Shown here: piece after piece, positions 58,679 through 64,000 of the stretch
Layout of the letters: every line of letters starts with the position of its first letter
Position numbering within the stretch: position 1 is the first letter of the stretch
Assembly: GCA_965656185.1 (NCBI GenBank)
Contig: CBFHJH010000007.1
Location: 62,001-126,000, forward strand
Direction: 5' to 3'
From: Croceimicrobium sp965656185
Lineage (GTDB): Bacteria > Bacteroidota > Bacteroidia > Flavobacteriales > Schleiferiaceae
DNA: 64,000 nt
Made by a program: the position numbers and the translations under genes
Notes under the pieces: generated by a model
The model's input: only the letters and a program-made list of their open reading frames with translations
Database searches by the model: none
What the model was told of the DNA's origin: nothing

Positions 58679-60478
58679 ATGGCGCGCATCCATGATAAGC
58701 TTCTCATTGAATGTTCCTGGGAGGTATGTAATCAGATCGGTGGGATATATACGGTTCTAAGGTCTAAGGTACCAGCAATGATTGAGCAATGGGGCGATAA
58801 TTATTGCTTGCTAGGGCCATTAAATGATCCAAATATAGATGCGGAATTAGAAGATATTACCGATCTAAGTGACCCCATTGCTCGGGCAGTACAAAAGCTA
58901 AGAGATGAAGGGGTAGAAGCGCGCTACGCTCGCTGGTTGGTTACTGGTCGTCCTAAGGTAGTGTTGATTAGGCCAGACCATTACTTTAATCAACTGCCAG
59001 AAATTCAAGCCCATTATCAGAAGAGCTTCGGCTTAAGCCAAGATGCCAACAATAAGCTTTTTAATGAAATGCTTGTTTGGGCCAAGGCTAATTTGAAGTT
59101 TTTACTGGCTCTAGAAAAAGAGACAGCGGCTAAAAATATTATTTGCCATTTTCACGAATGGATGGCCGCTGCCCCCATCTTAGATTTAAAGGAGCTGCTG
59201 CCGGATCTAGCTACCGTATTTACCACGCATGCTACGATTTTAGGGCGTTATTTAGCCATGAGTTACCCAAGCTTCTATGAGCAGTTAGCCGACTTTGACT
59301 GGCGTAAAGAAGCGCGCCATTTTGGGATCTTACCTTTGGTGGAGTTAGAGCGGATGGCGGCTAATCGAGCCAAAAGCTTTACTACGGTTAGTGAGGTCAC
59401 AGCCTTGGAGTGTGAGCATTTGTTAGCGAAAAAACCAGATGAGGTTACACCCAACGGACTCAACATCAAGCGCTACGTGGCCATGCACGAAGTGCAAAAC
59501 AAGCACCAGCAATTTAAGGAGCACGTGCACGACTTTACCATTGGGCATTTCTTTCCTTCCTATTCCTTCGATCTTGAAAATACGCTCTACTTTTTTACTT
59601 CTGGCCGTTATGAGTTCAGTAATAAAGGATACGACATAAGTCTTAAGGCTTTGCAGAAGCTGAACGCCAGGATGAAAAAAGAAGGAATGGACACCACGGT
59701 GGTGATGTTTTTTATTACCCAGAGAGATACCTGGTCGATAAACCCCAAGGTATTGCAATCTAACGGAGTTTTACAGGAGATCCGCAAGAGCGTCCGGTCT
59801 ATTGAACAGCAAATCGGCAGTCGCTTGTTAAGAGCAGCAGTTAGTTCAGATAAGGATCATCGCTTACCCGATACCAGTGCCATGGTAGATGATTATTGGA
59901 AATTACGTTACCGACGAACCATTCAATCCTGGAAGTCGGAGGAATGGCCTTATATCATCACGCACAATTTGAAGGATGATCAAGGAGATCAGATCCTTAA
60001 CGAGATGCGGGCCTTGGAAATGTTTAATAGTCCATTAGACAAGGTGAAGGTGGTTTATCATCCCGAATTCATTAAAAGCACCAACCCCTTATTTGGGGTC
60101 GACTACAATGACTTTGTGCGCGGTTGTCATTTGGGCATCTTTCCGAGTTATTATGAGCCTTGGGGTTACACACCTTTAGAGTGTATTGCACGGGGGGTGG
60201 CCACCGTTACTTCCGACCTTTCCGGATTTGGAAAGTATGTGCAAGGGATGGAAGAAGCTAAAGAAGATCAGGGGATATTTGTTCTGCGGCGAGAGAATCG
60301 CAAGGAAGAAGACGCAGTCGAGGATCTAGCGACTTACCTCTATCATTTTGTTAAACACAATAGACGCTATCGGATCATTCAGCGGTCTAGAGCAGAAGAT
60401 TTTTCTGAGCACTTCGATTGGAAGAACCTTTTGCATCACTATGAAAAAGCCTATGCTAAAGCCTTGAAAGCTAAATAA
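58679..60478 (+). CDS. Glycogen synthase of the GT3 (eukaryotic-like) type
   Basis: The 599-aa GT-B enzyme starts with IECSWEVCNQIGGIYTVLRSK (the sugar-nucleotide loop of GT3). It continues with CHFHEWMAAAP, TTHATILGRYLA, and the C-terminal lobe YFFTSGRYEFSNKGYD and FPSYYEPWGYTPLECIARG with the two catalytic Glu. These are the marks of GYS-type glycogen synthase, which uses UDP-glucose in yeast and animals, not of bacterial GlgA (GT5). ATG 58679 is chosen over an in-frame TTG at 58649. No glgB, glgC or phosphorylase gene is adjacent. Confidence 0.92.
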   Translation: MARIHDKLLIECSWEVCNQIGGIYTVLRSKVPAMIEQWGDNYCLLGPLNDPNIDAELEDITDLSDPIARAVQKLRDEGVEARYARWLVTGRPKVVLIRPDHYFNQLPEIQAHYQKSFGLSQDANNKLFNEMLVWAKANLKFLLALEKETAAKNIICHFHEWMAAAPILDLKELLPDLATVFTTHATILGRYLAMSYPSFYEQLADFDWRKEARHFGILPLVELERMAANRAKSFTTVSEVTALECEHLLAKKPDEVTPNGLNIKRYVAMHEVQNKHQQFKEHVHDFTIGHFFPSYSFDLENTLYFFTSGRYEFSNKGYDISLKALQKLNARMKKEGMDTTVVMFFITQRDTWSINPKVLQSNGVLQEIRKSVRSIEQQIGSRLLRAAVSSDKDHRLPDTSAMVDDYWKLRYRRTIQSWKSEEWPYIITHNLKDDQGDQILNEMRALEMFNSPLDKVKVVYHPEFIKSTNPLFGVDYNDFVRGCHLGIFPSYYEPWGYTPLECIARGVATVTSDLSGFGKYVQGMEEAKEDQGIFVLRRENRKEEDAVEDLATYLYHFVKHNRRYRIIQRSRAEDFSEHFDWKNLLHHYEKAYAKALKAK

Positions 60479-60483
60479 CTTCT

Positions 60484-62214
60484 TTAGATAAGCATTCCCA
60501 CGATTACCGCCGTGAAGAGGCTGGCCATAGTGCCCGCGATCAAAGCTTTAAATCCGAGGCGTGAAAGGTCACCTTTGCGAGAGGGTGCGATGGAACCAAT
60601 GCCGCCAATTTGAATACCAATACTGGCAAAATTGGAAAAGCCACAAAGGATATAAGTGGCGATTATGATGGATTTTTCTGAACTGAACTTCCCGGCTTCC
60701 ATCAATTCACCCAGCGATACGTATGCTACGAACTCATTTAAAATGGTCTTTTCTCCTAAGAGCTGGCCCACTAAAAAGATATCCTCGTTAGCCACTCCCA
60801 TTAACCAAGTGATAGGAGCCAAACAATAGCCTAGGATAAATTCCATCGAAAAGCCGTCGTACTGGCCGTTGGTAAAACTGAGTACCCAATTATTTAAGCC
60901 GGTAAACTCACCAATAAAATCAGTAAGGATCGCATTGAACATAGCAACCAGAGCGATAAAGACCAGGAGCATGGCCCCAACATTCACCGCCAACTTCAGA
61001 CCATCGGTGGTGCCGTTGGTAATCGCTTCTAAAGCATTGTCGCCAATTTTCTGTTTACCTAAATGCATTTCATTATTTACCTGCTTTGTTTCGGGCAGTA
61101 AGATCTTGGCCGCAACCACTGCTGCTGGGGCACTCATAACAGAAGCGGCTACCAGGTGTTTGGCAAAGAAAGTTTGTTGAACAACATCATCTCCACCCAA
61201 AAAGCCAATATAGGCCGCTAATACGCCACCGGCAATGGTGGCCATTCCTCCGCTCATGATACAGAGCAGCTCGCTTCGGGTCATTTTGTTGATGTAGGGC
61301 TTCACCAATAGCGGCGATTCAGTTTGACCGAGAAAGATGTTTCCGGCGGCCGAAAGTGCTTCTGCCCCACTTAACCTCATGGTGCGCTTCATGATCCAGG
61401 CAAAAGCATAAACGATCTTTTGCATTACTCCATAGTAAAACAATAAGCTGGTTAGCGCGGAGAAAAAGATTACCGTAGGGAGGACCTTAAAGGCGAAAAT
61501 ATAGCCTAAAGAACTAGTTTCATTAATTAACTCCCCGAAGAGAAACCGGGCACCAACGTCGGTGAAGCTCAGGAGGATCACGAACTTTTCAGAGAGCCAA
61601 TCGAAGGCGTTTCGGATAAAGCCCACTTTTAAGATAGCTAAAGCAAAGGTGATCTGGATGATTAAACCTTTAATGACCAAAGGCCAATTCACGGAGCGCC
61701 TTTTGGATGAAAGTCCGAAGCTGATGCCAATGAGTATGATCAGGCCCAGTAAGCCTCGAGCCAAGGCTGCTAGATCGAAACCTTCTTTAGTGAAGTCGTA
61801 GTCGATCGGTAATTTTTTTAGGTTGCTGCTGCCAGTACCAGCGATATTTTCTTCCTGTAAAATGCGGCCAAAGCGATAATGAACGCCGTTTTCTTCGATA
61901 TCTAAGAGGCTATCACTAAGCTCGGCAATGCGGTAAAAGCGATTGGTGTCGGAAGGTAAGTGGTAATGAAAACTTAATACCGCTCCAAGGCTATCCTCAA
62001 TTAGGGAATAAGTTCCCCTCGCCTTAAGGTCTTTGGCTGCTAGTTGATAATAAAAGCTATCATTATCGAAGATCTTTAGACTATCTTGATTTGAGATATT
62101 AAATAGTGAGTGCTGTTCTTTTTCGATCGAAATGAAGCGCCACTCACCAATAAGTGACTGAGCGTTGATCGAAACGGTGCATATCAGCAGTAGGAGGAGT
62201 TTGGTTAGGCGCAT
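60484..62214 (-). CDS. CNT-type nucleoside transporter with an N-terminal exported domain
   Basis: The 576-aa protein has a signal peptide (1-18), then an extra domain of about 110 residues with a lipocalin-like start LIGEWRFISIEKE. A CNT/NupC transporter (about 150-576) follows: GQTESPLLVKPYI, MSGGMATIAGGVLAAYIG and CGFSNFASIGIQIGG are the substrate and ion-binding loops. NupC proteins import nucleosides with H+ or Na+. The extra domain faces the periplasm and may collect or sense ligand. It ends 6 bp from the convergent glycogen synthase gene. Confidence 0.88.
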   Translation of the reverse strand: MRLTKLLLLLICTVSINAQSLIGEWRFISIEKEQHSLFNISNQDSLKIFDNDSFYYQLAAKDLKARGTYSLIEDSLGAVLSFHYHLPSDTNRFYRIAELSDSLLDIEENGVHYRFGRILQEENIAGTGSSNLKKLPIDYDFTKEGFDLAALARGLLGLIILIGISFGLSSKRRSVNWPLVIKGLIIQITFALAILKVGFIRNAFDWLSEKFVILLSFTDVGARFLFGELINETSSLGYIFAFKVLPTVIFFSALTSLLFYYGVMQKIVYAFAWIMKRTMRLSGAEALSAAGNIFLGQTESPLLVKPYINKMTRSELLCIMSGGMATIAGGVLAAYIGFLGGDDVVQQTFFAKHLVAASVMSAPAAVVAAKILLPETKQVNNEMHLGKQKIGDNALEAITNGTTDGLKLAVNVGAMLLVFIALVAMFNAILTDFIGEFTGLNNWVLSFTNGQYDGFSMEFILGYCLAPITWLMGVANEDIFLVGQLLGEKTILNEFVAYVSLGELMEAGKFSSEKSIIIATYILCGFSNFASIGIQIGGIGSIAPSRKGDLSRLGFKALIAGTMASLFTAVIVGMLI

Positions 62215-62236
62215 GGTCTTGGTTTAAGCGGTCTTC

Positions 62237-62860
62237 TTATTGCTCTTCTCCGGATTCTCGTTTGTCGATTTCATCCCTGATGCGGGCGGCTTTTTCGTAA
62301 TCCTCATTTTGCACCGCTTGATCTAATTGCTTTTTTAAGCTGTCGAGGCTATTGGTCGAGAGCAAACCAGATTTACTGCCTTTAGAGGGCTTTTCTTCCG
62401 TTTTAGGAGTCTCGCTAGGATTATCGGTACTCACTTCACTACCCCCTTCCTGCAGGATGATACCGGCTTTATCTAGGATATCTCCATAAGTGTAGATCGG
62501 GGTCTTGAAACGAATTGCGAGAGCGACTGCATCCGAAGTCCTGGCGTCTAAACTATGTTCCTCACCGTCACGATCACAAACCAAGATGGAGTAAAAAACT
62601 CCATCTTGTAATTTGTGAATCAAAACTTCTTTAATTTGAATCCTGAATTGGTCGGCAAAATTCTTAAAAAGGTCGTGGGTTAGGGGCCTTGGTGGATTCA
62701 TATCCTTTTCAAGGGCGATGGCAATACTCTGCGCTTCAAAGCCACCAATAATAATTGGTAGCCTTCTTTCCCCGTTTTCTTCTCCTAAGACTAGGGCATA
62801 GGCCCCACTTTGGGTTTGACTGTAGGAGAGACCTTTTACAAAGAGCCTAATGCGATCCAT
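62237..62860 (-). CDS. Bifunctional nuclease family protein (DUF151) with UvrB/UvrC motif
   Basis: The 207-aa protein has a DUF151/BFN domain (about 1-135; RLPIIIGGFEAQSIAIALE, SLDARTSDAVALAIRFKTPIY). A Ser/Lys/Glu-rich linker leads to a C-terminal UVR motif (about 168-203; LKKQLDQAVQNEDYEKAARI). The DUF151 domain has nuclease activity in some homologues, and the UVR motif is a protein-contact helix pair. The start is directly adjacent to the etfA stop, so the operon runs etfB, etfA, this gene. Confidence 0.88.
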   Translation of the reverse strand: MDRIRLFVKGLSYSQTQSGAYALVLGEENGERRLPIIIGGFEAQSIAIALEKDMNPPRPLTHDLFKNFADQFRIQIKEVLIHKLQDGVFYSILVCDRDGEEHSLDARTSDAVALAIRFKTPIYTYGDILDKAGIILQEGGSEVSTDNPSETPKTEEKPSKGSKSGLLSTNSLDSLKKQLDQAVQNEDYEKAARIRDEIDKRESGEEQ

Positions 62861-63826
62861 TTAGTTGGATGCCTTGAAATTCTTGATTTCTTCGGTCAAT
62901 TTTGGTACCACTTCAAAGGCGTCACCTACGATGCCGTAGTCTGCTGCTTTAAAGAAAGGGGCTTCAGGATCTTTATTAATAGCCACGATGGTATTAGAAG
63001 CGCTCACCCCAGCCAAATGCTGGATTGCTCCAGAAATACCAATGGCAATGTATAAATTAGGTTTGATGGCAATACCGGTTTGACCCACGTGTTCGCTGTG
63101 AGGACGCCAGCCCATATCCGATACGGGTTTCGAACAGGCGGTACCGGCATCTAATAGTTCTGCCAATTCTTCGATCATACCCCAGTTCTCTGGACCTTTT
63201 AATCCGCGCCCAGCACTTACTACACGTTCTGCCTCGGGTAATGGAATTTTTCCCTTAACTCGATCAACCGATTGTACCGAAACGCTATGTGCGTCTCCTT
63301 TGTCGGCTGTGGTGCCTTCTACCTTGGCTTCGCCACTACCTTCTACTACCTGAATAGAGTTAGGCACAAAAAGTACTACGCGTTTCGCTTCTTCTGAACT
63401 CAAGAGGTTGAATCCTTTTCCCGAAAAAACACCTCGTTTTACGGTAAATGGGCTGGTGCTTTCTGGTAAGGCCACTACATTGGTTAACAAAGCAGCATCG
63501 CTGGCAATGGCTAAAGCAGAAGACATGGCCTTGCCATTGAAAGTTCCGCTTAGGATAACCGTATCGGCGCCTTCAGCGGCTGCTACGCTGGCCATAGCTC
63601 TTCCGTATGCGTTGGCATCAAAACTGTCAAAACCATCGCTAAGGTGCAGCACTTTGTTAAGTCCATATTTCCCGGCTTCAGCGGCATCATCTTCTAATTT
63701 GCCAATGCAGAGACCGATCGCTTCAGTGCCCAACATTTCAGCCGTTTTAGAAGCGTAAAGAGCCGCTTCCCAAGTATTCTTTTTAAACTTTCCTTCCCAA
63801 GATTCTAGATATACTAAAACAGACAT
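62861..63826 (-). CDS. etfA: Electron transfer flavoprotein subunit alpha
   Basis: ETF takes electrons from acyl-CoA dehydrogenases and passes them to ETF-quinone oxidoreductase. The 321-aa alpha subunit has the C-terminal FAD domain with RVVSAGRGLKGPENW, GQTGIAIKPNLYIAIGISG, AINKDPEAPFFKAADYGIVGD. It lies 17 bp after the etfB stop. Length is standard. Confidence 0.96.
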   Translation of the reverse strand: MSVLVYLESWEGKFKKNTWEAALYASKTAEMLGTEAIGLCIGKLEDDAAEAGKYGLNKVLHLSDGFDSFDANAYGRAMASVAAAEGADTVILSGTFNGKAMSSALAIASDAALLTNVVALPESTSPFTVKRGVFSGKGFNLLSSEEAKRVVLFVPNSIQVVEGSGEAKVEGTTADKGDAHSVSVQSVDRVKGKIPLPEAERVVSAGRGLKGPENWGMIEELAELLDAGTACSKPVSDMGWRPHSEHVGQTGIAIKPNLYIAIGISGAIQHLAGVSASNTIVAINKDPEAPFFKAADYGIVGDAFEVVPKLTEEIKNFKASN

Positions 63827-63843
63827 TTCTTCAATTTTTTTAA

Positions 63844-64000
63844 TTAGATCACTTTCGCTTCGTCGTGCAATAGCTTCACTAGTTCAGCTACGTTTTCTGC
63901 ATCAATCATTTTGACTGCACTCTTAGGGGCAGGCTTGCTAAACTGGCCTAAGTTGGTTTTCTCGACCGCATCTACGGGCGATTTAACCTCCAGTGGTTTG
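63844..64000 (-). CDS. etfB: Electron transfer flavoprotein subunit beta, C-terminal part
   Basis: On the minus strand the last 51 codons are present, entering from the right edge and ending at TAA 63844-63846. They encode KPLEVKSPVDAV near the start and the typical end VAELVKLLHDEAKVI. The rest is outside the window. It is the upstream partner of etfA. Confidence 0.88.
   Translation of the reverse strand, partial: KPLEVKSPVDAVEKTNLGQFSKPAPKSAVKMIDAENVAELVKLLHDEAKVI

Overview
This window comes from a member of the Bacteroidota, most likely a Flavobacteriales-type marine or aquatic bacterium. The evidence is type IX secretion (T9SS) sorting domains, a PorV-like protein, three SusC/Oar-like TonB-dependent receptors with an N-terminal carboxypeptidase-regulatory domain, DUF4249 and DUF3127 proteins, bacterial GGGP synthase, a separate atpD-atpC pair, and many promoters of the Bacteroidota type (-7 box TAnnTTTG). 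No genus is assigned. No rRNA, prophage, transposase, CRISPR array or recognisable defence island was seen. Two runs of exactly 99 N (9291-9389, 23101-23199) are assembly gaps.

Layout. 1-3.2 kb: end of a THI5/NMT1-like binding protein facing a minus-strand operon (GGGP synthase, YkoF-like thiamine-binding protein, PnuC-family transporter, NadR-like kinase), preceded by an Sfp-type phosphopantetheinyl transferase. 3.2-7.1 kb: adenosylhomocysteinase, a three-gene signalling operon (PAS histidine kinase, REC-AraC regulator, lone REC) and initiator tRNA. 7.2-14.4 kb: a secreted protein of unknown function, gap 1, era, an LRR protein, ribF, atpD-atpC and a small Rieske-like lipoprotein. 14.6-23.3 kb: an 8.7-kb outer-membrane/secretion trio (1227-aa receptor, 1365-aa exported protein, PorV-like barrel broken by gap 2). 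23.4-27.2 kb: greA, HIT, ruvC, a glycosyltransferase and a YbdG-like MscS channel. 27.2-34.4 kb: a receptor/DUF4249 pair, a tail-specific protease, an OppC-like permease and a membrane protein. 34.4-40.2 kb: aat, an AtoE-like transporter, DUF3127, a flavin reductase, tRNA-Leu, a LamG T9SS protein with a frameshift, and TonB. 40.3-45.8 kb: a 1813-aa modular T9SS protein. 45.9-48.7 kb: a Crp/Fnr regulator, a cysteine-dioxygenase-like protein and a rhodanese, then a nucleoid-associated protein. 48.7-53.0 kb: a metal locus (receptor, HMA protein, HYC_CC_PP protein) and a barrel-SPOR protein. 53.2-64 kb: tig-clpP-clpX, thyA/TonB-CTD/folA, GT3-type glycogen synthase, a CNT transporter, a DUF151 nuclease and etfA-etfB.

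Much of the window is housekeeping. The least explained parts are the 14.6-23.3 kb trio, the cysteine-rich metal locus, the Crp/CDO-like/rhodanese sulfur module with look-alike operator sites, the mixed thiamine/nicotinamide salvage operon, tandem palindromes at the clpX promoter, and the frameshift that cuts the T9SS signal from the LamG protein. A recurrent architectural habit is that six convergent gene pairs share exactly four bases of stop codon.
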